Source of the DNA: Roseateles saccharophilus
Lineage (GTDB): Bacteria > Pseudomonadota > Gammaproteobacteria > Burkholderiales > Burkholderiaceae_C
NCBI RefSeq assembly: GCF_004342485.1
Contig: NZ_SMBU01000001.1
Location: 310,001-374,000 of the forward strand
Direction: 5' to 3'
Length of the DNA: 64,000 bases
Each line of letters starts with the position of its first letter. Position 1 is the first letter of the stretch. The position numbers and the translations under genes were made by a program. Below are positions 35,273-43,451 of this stretch, piece after piece. The notes beneath the pieces were generated by a model that saw only the letters and a program-made list of their open reading frames with translations, had not been told where the DNA came from and searched no databases.

Positions 35273-36231
35273 GCGGTGGTCAGTTCGGCAATGAGGCGAT
35301 GCAGGGCGGCCCGCTCGGCCTCGGGCGCGAACAGCGCGGCGCGCGGGGCCAGTTGGGCGGTGAGCCGGGGCAGCATATCGGCATCGTCGCGGGCGCGTGC
35401 GATCAGGGTTGCCAGCGCCGCGTCGTCGCCGGGGTCGAACACGCCTTCGTAGGCTTGGCCCAGCAGGCCGAGGTTGCCGTCTATGCGCGAGGCCAGCACC
35501 GGCGTGCCGCTGCGGATGGCCTCGATGACGACATGGGCGCCGCCCTCCATGCGGCTGGCATGCACCAGCACATGGGCGGCCTGGATATGGCGGCGCGTGG
35601 CCGCATGCGCCAGGCCGCCCAGCCAGCGGAACTGCGGCCGCGCGGCCGCCAGCGCGGCGGCCTCGGCGCCGAGGGCGGGGTCGAGGGCTGTGCCGATGTG
35701 GTCGAGCCGGATGTCGGGCCGCTGCGCCAGCCGGCGCGCGGCACGCCAGAAGGTGCGCGGGTCCTTCTCGTCGCGCAGGTGGCCGACCATCAGCGCGCGC
35801 AGATGCCGCCGCGTGTGGGCCAGCGGCGCGCGCTCCGCGCAGGACTGCAGCACGACGCGGGTCTTGGCGCGCAGCGCCTCGGGCAGGCCCAGGGGCCCGA
35901 GCTCGTTGAGCACGACGAGGGCATCGGCCAGCTCCAAGGAGCGCTGCGCGCTGGCGTCGCTGGCGATGTCGCGGTAGAGGTCGGTGCCGGTCAGCACGAG
36001 CACGGCGGGGCGCGCCGGGTGGGCCGCGCGCCAGGCCTCGAGCGAGGCCGCCGAGCGGCGTGCATGCAGGGCGATCAGCAGGCTGCCCTCATCGCCGGCC
36101 TGCCACTGCGCGGCCAGGCACACGCGGTAAGCTGGCCGCAGCAGCCGCGCCCAGCGCTGCGCGGTCTGCCAGTTGCCGTTGTTGGCCTGGGCCAGCGCCG
36201 GGGTCACGATGACGAGGGATTCACGATGCAC
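35269..36231 (-). CDS. senB: Selenoneine biosynthesis selenosugar synthase SenB
   Basis: A 320-residue glycosyltransferase-like enzyme matching SenB, which joins selenophosphate to a UDP-sugar to give a selenosugar, the selenium donor for SenA. It has the GT-B layout: N-terminal IVTPALAQANNGNWQTAQRW (8-27), the middle ALMVGHLRDEKDPRTFW and the C-terminal nucleotide-sugar site EGGAHVVIEAIRSGTPVLAS. The start is GTG 36231 (MHRESLVIV); no ATG fits. This start lies 6 bases inside the first codons of senA on the other strand. The family assignment is from overall resemblance plus the selD and senA neighbours. Confidence 0.93.
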   Translation of the reverse strand: MHRESLVIVTPALAQANNGNWQTAQRWARLLRPAYRVCLAAQWQAGDEGSLLIALHARRSAASLEAWRAAHPARPAVLVLTGTDLYRDIASDASAQRSLELADALVVLNELGPLGLPEALRAKTRVVLQSCAERAPLAHTRRHLRALMVGHLRDEKDPRTFWRAARRLAQRPDIRLDHIGTALDPALGAEAAALAAARPQFRWLGGLAHAATRRHIQAAHVLVHASRMEGGAHVVIEAIRSGTPVLASRIDGNLGLLGQAYEGVFDPGDDAALATLIARARDDADMLPRLTAQLAPRAALFAPEAERAALHRLIAELTTA

Positions 36232-37392
36232 GACGCGAGCCTAACGCCGGCCGCCCGCGATGCCCGCCAGGGCGGACCCGCAGCGCTGGCCGCGGCGTTG
36301 CGGGCCAGCCGCGCCGACACGCTGGCCCGCTTTGCTGCCTGCGAGCGCGCGCTGCCGGGGCTGGCCGTGCCGCTGCGGCCCGAGCTCAACCCACCGCTGT
36401 GGGAGCTGGGCCATATCGGCTGGTTCCAGGAGTTCTGGATCGCGCGCAACCCCGAGCGCGGGCGCGGCTGGCGGGCCGACCCCGACGCGCCCCGCCTTGC
36501 ACCGCTGCGGGTTGGCGCCGACGCCCTCTACAACTCAAGCACCGTGCCGCACGACAGCCGCTGGCAGCTGCCGCTGCCCGATGTGGCCGCGACGCGTGAT
36601 GACCTCGAACGCCAGCTCGCGCGCACGCTGGCCCTGCTGCGCCAGGCCGGCGACGATGACGACGCGCTCTACTTCTTCCGTCTCGCGCTGCTGCACGAGG
36701 ACATGCACCACGAGGCCGCGCTCTACATGGCCCGCGGCCTGGGTTTGCCGGTGGACGACGAACGCTGGCAGGCCCGCCCGCTGCCCGAGCCGCCGCCGGC
36801 CCTGGCCTTTGACGCGGGGCCCTGGCGCCTCGGCAGCGCCGCCGGCGCGGGCTTCGCGTTCGACAACGAGCTGCCCGCCCACGAGGTGGCGCTGCCGGCC
36901 TGCCGCATCGATGCGCAGGCGGTGCGCTGGGCCGAATACCTGCCTTTCGTCGAGGCCTGCGGCCTGGCCGCGCCGCGCCATCTGCGCCGCGACGGTGGTC
37001 GCTGGCGGCAGTGGCTGAACGGCGAATGGCAGGCCCTGGACCTCGCGCTGGCAGCCTGCCATCTGACCCGACACGAGGCCGAGGCCTGGTGCCGCTGGGC
37101 GGGCCGGCGCCTGCCGACCGAGGCCGAGTGGGAGCGTGCCGCCTGCACGCAACGGGCGGACTTCCGCTGGGGCGATGTGTGGGAGTGGACGGCCAGCCCC
37201 TTCGCGCCCTTCGACGGCTTCCTGCCCCATCCCTACCGCGACTACTCCGCGCCCTGGTTCGACGGCCGCCCGGTGCTGCGCGGCGCCTCGCACTGCACCC
37301 AGCCGCGCCTGCGCCACCCACGCTACCGCAACTTCTTCCCGGCCACGCGCAGCGATGTGCCGGCGGGGTTCCGCAGCTGCGTGAGCAGCTAG
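36226..37392 (+). CDS. senA: Selenoneine synthase SenA (EgtB-like)
   Basis: SenA couples hercynine with a selenosugar to form the C-Se bond of selenoneine, in analogy to EgtB in ergothioneine synthesis. The 388-residue protein has an N-terminal DinB-like iron-binding domain with His63 (LGHIGWF), His157 and His161 (HEDMHHE), and a C-terminal FGE-sulfatase-type domain (LPTEAEWERAA, WEWTASPF, RGASHCTQPRLRHPRYRNFF, GFRSC). An excellent ribosome site (GAGGGA) precedes ATG 36226. The gene is divergent from senB with a 6-base overlap. Hercynine itself would need EgtD, not present here. Confidence 0.94.
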   Translation: MHDASLTPAARDARQGGPAALAAALRASRADTLARFAACERALPGLAVPLRPELNPPLWELGHIGWFQEFWIARNPERGRGWRADPDAPRLAPLRVGADALYNSSTVPHDSRWQLPLPDVAATRDDLERQLARTLALLRQAGDDDDALYFFRLALLHEDMHHEAALYMARGLGLPVDDERWQARPLPEPPPALAFDAGPWRLGSAAGAGFAFDNELPAHEVALPACRIDAQAVRWAEYLPFVEACGLAAPRHLRRDGGRWRQWLNGEWQALDLALAACHLTRHEAEAWCRWAGRRLPTEAEWERAACTQRADFRWGDVWEWTASPFAPFDGFLPHPYRDYSAPWFDGRPVLRGASHCTQPRLRHPRYRNFFPATRSDVPAGFRSCVSS

Positions 37393-37431
37393 AGTGCAAG
37401 GCCGCCAAAACGTCACCTCATGGAGTTCGTC

Positions 37432-38289
37432 ATGTCCCGTCTTTCGCCCCTGCGCCGCGCCCTGCTCGGCGGCCTGCTGCTTGCCGCCGCCGGTGTCGTG
37501 CAGGCCCAGCAGGTGCTGCGCGTCACGGCCATCCCCGACGAGTCGCCCACCGAGCTGGCGCGCAAGGCCGGGCCGCTGATGAAGTACCTGGAGGCCAAGC
37601 TCGGCGTGAAGGTCGAGTACACGCCGGTCACCGACTACGCAGCGGCCGTCGAGACCCTGGTCAACCGCAAGGTGGACCTGGCCTGGTTCGGCGGCTTCAC
37701 CTTCGTGCAGGCCAATGCGCGCTCGGGTGGCAAGATCATCCCCCTGGTGCAGCGCGAGGAGGACACGCGCTTCCGCTCCGTCTTCATCACGACCGACCCG
37801 GCCATCAAGACCCTGACCGACCTGAAGGGCAAGGACCTCAGCTTCGGCTCGCCCAGCAGCACCTCGGGCCACCTGATGCCGCGCAGCTTCCTGCTGCAGG
37901 CCGGCCTGAACCCGGAGAAGGACTTCAAGCACGTGGCCTTCAGCGGCGCGCACGATGCGACCGTCGCCGCCGTCGCGGCGGGCAAGGTGCAGGCCGGCGC
38001 GCTGAACATCTCGGTGTGGGAGAAGCTGGTGGCCGACGGCAAGGTCGACACCGCCAAGGTGCGCGTCTTCTTCACGACGCCGACCTACTACGACTACAAC
38101 TGGAGCGTGCACGCCGATATGCCGGCCGCGCTGCGCGAGAAGCTCAAGCAGGCGCTGCTGGCGCTGTCGCGCGACACGGCCGAAGGCAAGGAGGTGCTGG
38201 AGCTGCAGCGTGCGACGCGCTTCGTGCCGACCCAGCCCGAGAACTACAAGGGCATCGAGGCCGCCGCCAAGAGTGCCGGTCTGCTCTAA
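37432..38289 (+). CDS. Putative selenate ABC transporter substrate-binding protein (phosphonate-type)
   Basis: A 285-residue periplasmic binding protein of the PhnD-like group with a signal peptide (1-26, ending VVQAQ). Distinctive features are VTAIPDESPTELARKAGPL, DLAWFGGFTFVQA, SFGSPSSTSGHLMPRSF and AFSGAHDATVAAV. They resemble the TIGR04553 proteins, the putative selenate binding proteins found near selenium genes. GGAG 6 bases upstream supports ATG 37432 over 37420. It lies 39 bases after senA and heads a four-gene transport operon. Ligand (selenate, selenite or other oxyanion) is inferred from context. Confidence 0.85.
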   Translation: MSRLSPLRRALLGGLLLAAAGVVQAQQVLRVTAIPDESPTELARKAGPLMKYLEAKLGVKVEYTPVTDYAAAVETLVNRKVDLAWFGGFTFVQANARSGGKIIPLVQREEDTRFRSVFITTDPAIKTLTDLKGKDLSFGSPSSTSGHLMPRSFLLQAGLNPEKDFKHVAFSGAHDATVAAVAAGKVQAGALNISVWEKLVADGKVDTAKVRVFFTTPTYYDYNWSVHADMPAALREKLKQALLALSRDTAEGKEVLELQRATRFVPTQPENYKGIEAAAKSAGLL

Positions 38290-38295
38290 GACGTT

Positions 38296-39126
38296 GTGAA
38301 GCTGTCCCTGCAAGGCCTGTCCGCCCGCCACGCGACGGCACGGCGCGGCGCGGCCGATGCGCTGACCGGCATCGGCCTCGACATCGCCGAGGCCGAGCAG
38401 ATCGCCGTCATCGGCCCCTCGGGCGCCGGCAAGACGACGTTGCTGGAGGTGCTGGCCTGCGCCCGCCCGCCATCGGCCGGCGCGCTGCGCGTGGACGGCG
38501 CCGACCCCTGGGCCCTGCCGGGCGGTGAGCTGCAGCGGCTGCGTGGCCGCTTGATCCTGCTGCCCCAGGTGCCGCCGCTGCCGCCGCGCCAGCGCGTCGT
38601 GACGGCCGTGCTGGCCGGCCGGCTGCCGGCCTGGAGCCTGGGCACGGCGCTGCGCTCGCTGTTCTACCCGGTCGACATCCCGGCGGCCGATGCGGCGCTG
38701 GAAGTCTTCGAGCTCGGCGACAAGCTGTTCGAGCGGGTGGACCGGCTCTCGGGCGGCGAGCGCCAGCGCGTCGGCCTGGCGCGTGCGCTGGTGGCGCCGG
38801 CGCGGCTGTGGCTGGTGGACGAACCGCTGTCGGCCCTGGACCCGGCCCGCGCCGAGCGCGCCATCGCGGCGCTGGCGCGCGAGGCCGGCGCGCGCGGCGT
38901 GACGCTGGTGGCCACGCTGCACCAGGTGGACACGGCGCTGGCGCATTTCCCGCGCATCGTCGGCCTGCGCGACGGGCGGCTGGTGTTCGACCTGCCGGCG
39001 GCCGAGGTCACGCCCGAGCTGCTGGCGCGCCTGTATGCCCAGCACGAGGACGAGCTGCATGGCGGCGCGGCGCCGCAGGCCGGGGCGCTCACCGAGCCGG
39101 CGCGCGTGGCGATGCAATGCCGCTGA
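38296..39126 (+). CDS. ABC transporter ATP-binding protein of the selenate-type transporter
   Basis: A 276-residue ATPase of the PhnC-like type. Walker A is GPSGAGKTT (about 40-48), the Q-loop region LLPQVP, the signature LSGGERQRV and Walker B LWLVDEP. The switch His is in ATLHQVD. The start is GTG 38296, six bases after the binding-protein stop. Its end overlaps the first permease by 10 bases. The two permeases and the binding protein complete the transporter; no phosphonate-degradation gene (phnGHIJ, phnX) is nearby. Confidence 0.88.
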   Translation: MKLSLQGLSARHATARRGAADALTGIGLDIAEAEQIAVIGPSGAGKTTLLEVLACARPPSAGALRVDGADPWALPGGELQRLRGRLILLPQVPPLPPRQRVVTAVLAGRLPAWSLGTALRSLFYPVDIPAADAALEVFELGDKLFERVDRLSGGERQRVGLARALVAPARLWLVDEPLSALDPARAERAIAALAREAGARGVTLVATLHQVDTALAHFPRIVGLRDGRLVFDLPAAEVTPELLARLYAQHEDELHGGAAPQAGALTEPARVAMQCR

Positions 39127-39941
39127 ACCCTGCCCGCCACGACCCCGCCTGGCGGGGCCGCCTGGGCGCCATGCTGGCGGCCCTGGTGCTGCTGTGGCCG
39201 CTGCTGGTGGCCACCGAGTTCAAGCCCTGGCTGCTGCTGGAACCCGAGTCGCTGCGCGTGACCGGCGGCTTCCTGCGCAGCTTCCTGCCGCCGGCCCTGG
39301 GCGCCGGCTTCCTGCTGCAGGTGGCGCGCGAGACCTGGGCCACCGTCGCGATGGCCACGGCCGGTGTCACGCTGGCCCTGCTGCTGGCCGTGCCGCTGAC
39401 GCTGGCGGCCACGCGCGCGCTGTCGGTGTCGGGCCTGAGCGGGCGCATGGCGGCGCTGCCTCTGGTGCTGCGCCAGTTGGTGCGCCTCGTGCTCGTCGCG
39501 CTGCGCAGCGTGCCCGAGCTGGTCTGGGCGCTGGTGTTCGTGCGCGTCGTGGGCCTGGGGCCGGCGGCCGGCGTGCTGGCCATCGCGCTGACCTATGCCG
39601 GCATGCTGGGCAAGGTCTATGCCGAGATCCTGGAGAGCGGCGACGCCCAGGTCACGCAGACGCTGCTGCGCAATGGCGCGGGCCGGCTGCAGGCCTTTGC
39701 CTACGGCCTGTTGCCGCAGAACGCCGCCGAGCTGACGAGCTACACCGTCTACCGCTGGGAGTGCGCCATCCGCAGCTCTATGGTGCTCGGCTTCGTCGGC
39801 GCGGGCGGCCTGGGCCAGTTGATGGACGGCTCGCTGAAGATGTTCGCCGGTGGCGAGGTGCTGACGATGCTGGCGGTCTTCGTCGCCCTCGTCGCGCTGG
39901 CCGACAAGCTCAGCGCCGGTCTGCGCAAAGCGCTGGGATGA
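39117..39941 (+). CDS. ABC transporter permease of the selenate-type transporter (first copy)
   Basis: A 274-residue PhnE-like inner-membrane permease with about six hydrophobic segments. The cytosolic loop that meets the ATPase is YAEILESGDAQVTQTLLRNGAGRLQAF, with LRSVPELVW before it and VGAGGLGQLMD after, both typical of phosphonate-type permeases. The ATG at 39117 overlaps the ATPase gene by 10 bases, and its stop overlaps the second permease start. The protein is related to the second permease, so the transporter is probably a heterodimer. Confidence 0.87.
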   Translation: MPLNPARHDPAWRGRLGAMLAALVLLWPLLVATEFKPWLLLEPESLRVTGGFLRSFLPPALGAGFLLQVARETWATVAMATAGVTLALLLAVPLTLAATRALSVSGLSGRMAALPLVLRQLVRLVLVALRSVPELVWALVFVRVVGLGPAAGVLAIALTYAGMLGKVYAEILESGDAQVTQTLLRNGAGRLQAFAYGLLPQNAAELTSYTVYRWECAIRSSMVLGFVGAGGLGQLMDGSLKMFAGGEVLTMLAVFVALVALADKLSAGLRKALG

Positions 39942-40753
39942 CGATGTCGCGCCCCGACCGCCTGCCGCCACCGCTGTTCAGCGCGCGCTGCCGTGCCTGC
40001 TGGCTGGTGGCGGGCGTGCTCGTGTTGATCGCCGCCAGCTTCCTGTCGCTGGACCTGCATCTCGCGGCCCTGGCCACGCCCGAGGCGCTGGCCAGCATGG
40101 GCGGCTTCCTGGCCGAGTTCGCGCCGCCCGAGCTGGCGCCAGACTTCGTCGCCAAGACCGCGGCCGCCGCCTGGGAGACGCTGGCCATGTCGGCCCTGGG
40201 CACGCTGCTGGCCGCTGCGGCCGGCCTGCTGCTGGCCCTGCCGGCGGCCCGGCTGCATGCGGGTGACGCAGCGCGCACCCGCGGCCCGGCGCGGCTGCTG
40301 CTGAACGCGCTGCGCTCGGTGCCCGAGCTGGTCTGGGCTGCCATGCTCATCATCGGCGCCGGTCTGGGGCCCTTCGCCGGCACACTGGCGCTGGCCATCC
40401 ACACCAGCGGCGTGCTCGGCCGGCTGTTTGCCGAGGCACTCGAGAACGCGCCACCCGGCCCGGCCGCGGCGCTGCGCGCCCAGGGCGCGGGCGCTGCGCG
40501 CGTGCTGCTGTACGCGACGCTGCCCCAGGTGCTGCCGCAGCTGCTGAGCTACACCCTCTACCGCTGGGAGAACAATATCCGCGCCGCCACTGTGCTCGGC
40601 GTCGTCGGCGCGGGCGGCCTGGGCCAGATGCTGCTGTTCCACCTCAGTCTGTTCCAGATGCACAAGACGGCCACCGTGCTGCTGGCCATGGGCCTGCTCG
40701 TCGTGGGCGTGGACGCCGCCAGCCACGCCATCCGGCGCTGGCTGACGCGCTGA
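39938..40753 (+). CDS. ABC transporter permease of the selenate-type transporter (second copy)
   Basis: A 271-residue PhnE-like permease related to the preceding gene. It repeats LRSVPELVWAAMLI, a coupling loop FAEALENAPPGPAAALRAQGAGAARV, and VGAGGLGQMLLFH. ATG 39938 overlaps the first permease stop as ATGA, a sign of translational coupling. It ends the senA-transporter series; the next gene is the ohrR-like fragment 78 bases on. Confidence 0.87.
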   Translation: MTMSRPDRLPPPLFSARCRACWLVAGVLVLIAASFLSLDLHLAALATPEALASMGGFLAEFAPPELAPDFVAKTAAAAWETLAMSALGTLLAAAAGLLLALPAARLHAGDAARTRGPARLLLNALRSVPELVWAAMLIIGAGLGPFAGTLALAIHTSGVLGRLFAEALENAPPGPAAALRAQGAGAARVLLYATLPQVLPQLLSYTLYRWENNIRAATVLGVVGAGGLGQMLLFHLSLFQMHKTATVLLAMGLLVVGVDAASHAIRRWLTR

Positions 40754-40831
40754 CGGCCGTCACCCGCCTGGCGTTGGACGCGCCGTCGCCCGGGCCTTCT
40801 CTAATGGTTTGAGCAACAAGGGAGGATCTGC

Positions 40832-41008
40832 ATGGCATCCAAGACGGGAGGGTTCCCGACGCTCGACGACAAGCTCTGCTTTGCGCTGTACTCGAGCTCC
40901 CTGGCCATGCTGCAGACCTACAAGCCGGCCATGGCCGCGGTGGGCCTGACCTACCCGCAATACCTTGTCATGCTGGTGCTGTGGGAGGGCGATGGCGTTT
41001 CAACCTAG
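40832..41008 (+). pseudogene. ohrR: 5' fragment of an OhrR-like MarR-family regulator
   Basis: The first 58 codons of a MarR-type regulator very like OhrR, the organic-peroxide sensor. The fragment [16 protein letters not shown] includes the redox cysteine (Cys16), and [18 protein letters not shown] is the conserved start of the winged helix. The reading frame then hits TAG (41006-41008) in unrelated sequence, so the DNA-binding helix and wing are missing and it cannot work as a regulator. A good ribosome site (GGGAGGA) and the original leader remain. The break point lies at about 41000. Confidence 0.85.
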
Positions 41009-41216
41009 ATCCGGCAGTTACCCCGTCGCTGGCAGCGCGTTGAGCGGCGGCGAAGGGGCAATGGACGGCGCGATGCGCTGGCAGATGTAGCGCACGAGCG
41101 TGGCCCAGCGATCGACCCGCGGCAACTGCTCCGCAATTGCCTTCACATGCTGTAAGGCCGCGCGGATGTTGACGATCAGCGCCTTGATGGTCTGCAGCTT
41201 GCCGTGCAGCGGCGAG
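41009..41216 (-). mobile_element. Possible transposase C-terminal remnant
   Basis: About 200 bases between two truncated genes. Read on the minus strand it encodes LHGKLQTIKALIVNIRAALQ and LPRVDRWATLVRYICQRIA, followed by TAA (41020-41018) and CTGCCGGATCTAGGTTGAA. The Leu/Ile-Lys-rich C-terminal pattern recalls IS1380/IS4-like transposase ends. No complete inverted repeats or target duplications can be seen, so the identification is tentative. Confidence 0.3.
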
Positions 41217-41852
41217 GTCCGCACGGTGATGGCGGTATGCACCGGCGCCTTCATCCTGGGCCGGGCAGGTTTGCTGGGTGGCCAGGCCGCCACCACGACG
41301 GCCGGCGCCAATCCCCAGTTGGCGAAGCTGTTTCCCAAGGCCCATGTGGTGACCGACAGGCGCTATGTGGACAGCGGCAGGATCCTCACAACGGGCGGCC
41401 TGTCGGCCGGTATTGATGGCGCGCTCCATGTGGTGGACCGCGACGTGGGCCGGCTGCGTGCGCAGAGCGTGGCCTGCTTCATCGAGTATGAGTGGCGTGC
41501 CGACGGCGCCGGTGGCTCCGGCCAGTTGGCGACCCACCGCATGCCCGACCTGACCGAACTCCTGCAGGCCAGCGCGTCGTGGCTGCGGGTTGTCGATCAG
41601 GGCGACGCGCGGCAATGGGAAATCAGCGGTCGCCTGGAGATCAGGACCAGCCCCGATCAGTTCCTGGATGCCGCCGCGGCCACGGCCGGTGCGCAAGCCT
41701 GGGCTGTGCAATCCGACGGCGCCAAGCTGCGCCGCAGCTTCGTCAAGACGCAGGGCGGCGCGTCGTGGCGCTTCAGCTTGTCGCTGGATCAGGAAGCTGG
41801 GCCCGGTGAATACCGATTGAAGATGCACATCCAGCAGGTCCCGAGGACTTGA
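41217..41852 (+). pseudogene. 5'-truncated DJ-1/PfpI-family gene
   Basis: The frame encodes the second half of a DJ-1/PfpI domain: VMAVCTGAFILGRAGLLGGQ with the nucleophile-region cysteine, then VVTDRRYVDSGRILTTGGLSAG and IDGALHVVDRDVGRLRAQ. A further 110 residues form an unassigned C-terminal domain (LEIRTSPDQFLDAAAATAGA). The N-terminal half of the fold is missing, replaced by the possible transposase tail. Codon use looks normal, so truncation is probably recent. It could still be translated from GTG 41226, giving a non-functional fold. Confidence 0.7.
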
Positions 41853-41945
41853 CGCCGGGTGCCTGGACTTGTGGCGTTGGCCGGCGGCGGCCGGCAACAA
41901 CGGCCCAGGCGGCCCAGGCCAACCGGGCCCGGCCGGCGCGCCCCT
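41853..41945. other. GC-rich spacer after the PfpI fragment
   Basis: 93 bases of G/C-rich sequence with several short inverted repeats (GCCGGCGGCGGCCGGC-like) between the converging pseudogene and aldehyde dehydrogenase gene. No gene is seen. It may contain terminators for either side. Confidence 0.4.
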
Positions 41946-43427
41946 TCACCGCGTGTACCAGCCGACCGGGCCCGGCCTGAGGTTGGTGCTCACCTGCTTG
42001 ACCTGCTGGTACTCCAGCAGGCCGTTGACGCCCAGTTCGCGCCCGTAGCCGCTCATCTTGTAGCCGCCCCAGGGCGCTTCGTTGAAGGTCGGGTTGTAGC
42101 AGTTGATCCAGGTGATGCCTGCGCGCAATTCGCGCACCACGCGCAGCGCGCGCGCGCCGTCGGTGGTGAACACGCCGCCGGCCAGGCCGTAGCGCGTGTC
42201 GTTGGCCATCTGGATGGCCTCGGCCTCGGTCCTGAAGGTCTGTATCGAGGCGACGGGGCCGAACACCTCCTCGCGCACGATTTCCATGTCGGGGGTGCAG
42301 TCGTCCAGGAGGGTGGGCTGCATGAAGAGGCCCTTGGCGCAGTCGCCCGCGACATGGCGCTGCCCGCCGCACACCAGCCGCGCGCCCTGCGCCTGCGCGC
42401 GCTCGACGAAGCCCAGGATCTTGTCCAGCTGCGCCTGCGAGACGATGGCGCCGATGTCGGGGTCTTCCAGCCCGCGCCCGATGGTTATGGCCCGGGCCCG
42501 CTCGGCCAGTCGCCCGACGAAGCGGTCCTTGATGGATTCCTCGACCAGGATGCGCGCGCCCGCCGAGCACACCTCGCCCTGGTTGAAGAAGACGCCGATC
42601 ATGGCCCACTCGACCGCCCCCTCCAGGTCGGCATCGGCGAAGACGATGTTGGGCGACTTGCCGCCCAGCTCCAGGCCGACCTTCTTGAGGTTGCCCACCG
42701 CGGCGCGGGCAATGGCCTGGCCCGTCGGCGTGCTGCCGGTGAAGGTGATCATGTCGACGTCGTGGCTCGCTGCGAGCTCGGCACCCACGGTGGCGCCAAT
42801 GCCCAGGACCAGGTTCGCGGTTCCGGGCGGCAGGCCCGCCTGCTCGAAGATCTCGAACAGCGCGATGGCGGACAGCGGCGTCAGCTCGCTGGGCTTGAAG
42901 ACCACGCAATTGCCTGCGGCCAGGGCCGGGGCGAGCTTCCAGGTGGCCATCAGCAGCGGGTAGTTCCAGGGCGTGATCTGCGCGCAGACGCCCACCGGCT
43001 CGTGCATGGAGAAGGCGTGCATCGGCCCGAAGGCGTCGCTGACCTCGTAGACGCCGCCCTGCGGCGCGCCGATCAGGCCGGCGTAGTAGCGGAAGCAGGC
43101 GGCCGCGTCGTCGATGTCGCAACGCGCCTCGCGCAGGGGCTTGCCGTTGTCGCGCGAGTCGAGCCGCGCCAGTTCGTCGGCCCGGTCGCCGATCGCGTCG
43201 GCCACGCGCAGCAGCAGTTCCGCGCGCTTGGGCGCGGGCGTGCGGCGCCAGCGGCCGTCCGCATAGAAAGCGTGCTTGGCGGCTGCGATGGCGGCGCGGG
43301 CGTCGTCGGCATCGCTGTCGGCGACGAGGCCGATGGTTTCACCGTTGGCGGGGTCGGTGATCTCGCGGGTGGCGCCGCTGACGGCAGGCTGCCAGCGCCC
43401 GTTGATGTAGTTCATTCGGAGGTTCAT
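41946..43427 (-). CDS. Aldehyde dehydrogenase (betaine-aldehyde/aminoaldehyde dehydrogenase type)
   Basis: A 493-residue NAD(P)-dependent aldehyde dehydrogenase. Conserved motifs include CAQITPWNYPLLMATWK, FKPSELTPL, FTGSTPTGQ, the catalytic Glu in LELGGKSPNIVF and catalytic Cys in FFNQGEVCSAG. Best resemblance is to betaine-aldehyde and gamma-glutamyl-aminobutyraldehyde dehydrogenases. ATG 43427 is preferred to a TTG at 43445; an ATG at 43415 is also possible. In the operon with a PuuB-like oxidase it would oxidise the aldehyde that enzyme releases. It is the last gene of its unit. Confidence 0.92.
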   Translation of the reverse strand: MNLRMNYINGRWQPAVSGATREITDPANGETIGLVADSDADDARAAIAAAKHAFYADGRWRRTPAPKRAELLLRVADAIGDRADELARLDSRDNGKPLREARCDIDDAAACFRYYAGLIGAPQGGVYEVSDAFGPMHAFSMHEPVGVCAQITPWNYPLLMATWKLAPALAAGNCVVFKPSELTPLSAIALFEIFEQAGLPPGTANLVLGIGATVGAELAASHDVDMITFTGSTPTGQAIARAAVGNLKKVGLELGGKSPNIVFADADLEGAVEWAMIGVFFNQGEVCSAGARILVEESIKDRFVGRLAERARAITIGRGLEDPDIGAIVSQAQLDKILGFVERAQAQGARLVCGGQRHVAGDCAKGLFMQPTLLDDCTPDMEIVREEVFGPVASIQTFRTEAEAIQMANDTRYGLAGGVFTTDGARALRVVRELRAGITWINCYNPTFNEAPWGGYKMSGYGRELGVNGLLEYQQVKQVSTNLRPGPVGWYTR

Positions 43428-43451
43428 GTTCAGTCCGGCATCCAAGGCGTA

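Noticed and set aside
37432-40753. Phosphonate transport operon (phnDCE)
   Set aside because: The transporter type fits, but no phosphonate-degradation genes lie nearby and the binding protein and senA neighbour favour a selenium oxyanion.
40832-41008. Functional small MarR protein
   Set aside because: The frame ends before the recognition helix and wing; the remainder is unrelated sequence, so it is a fragment.
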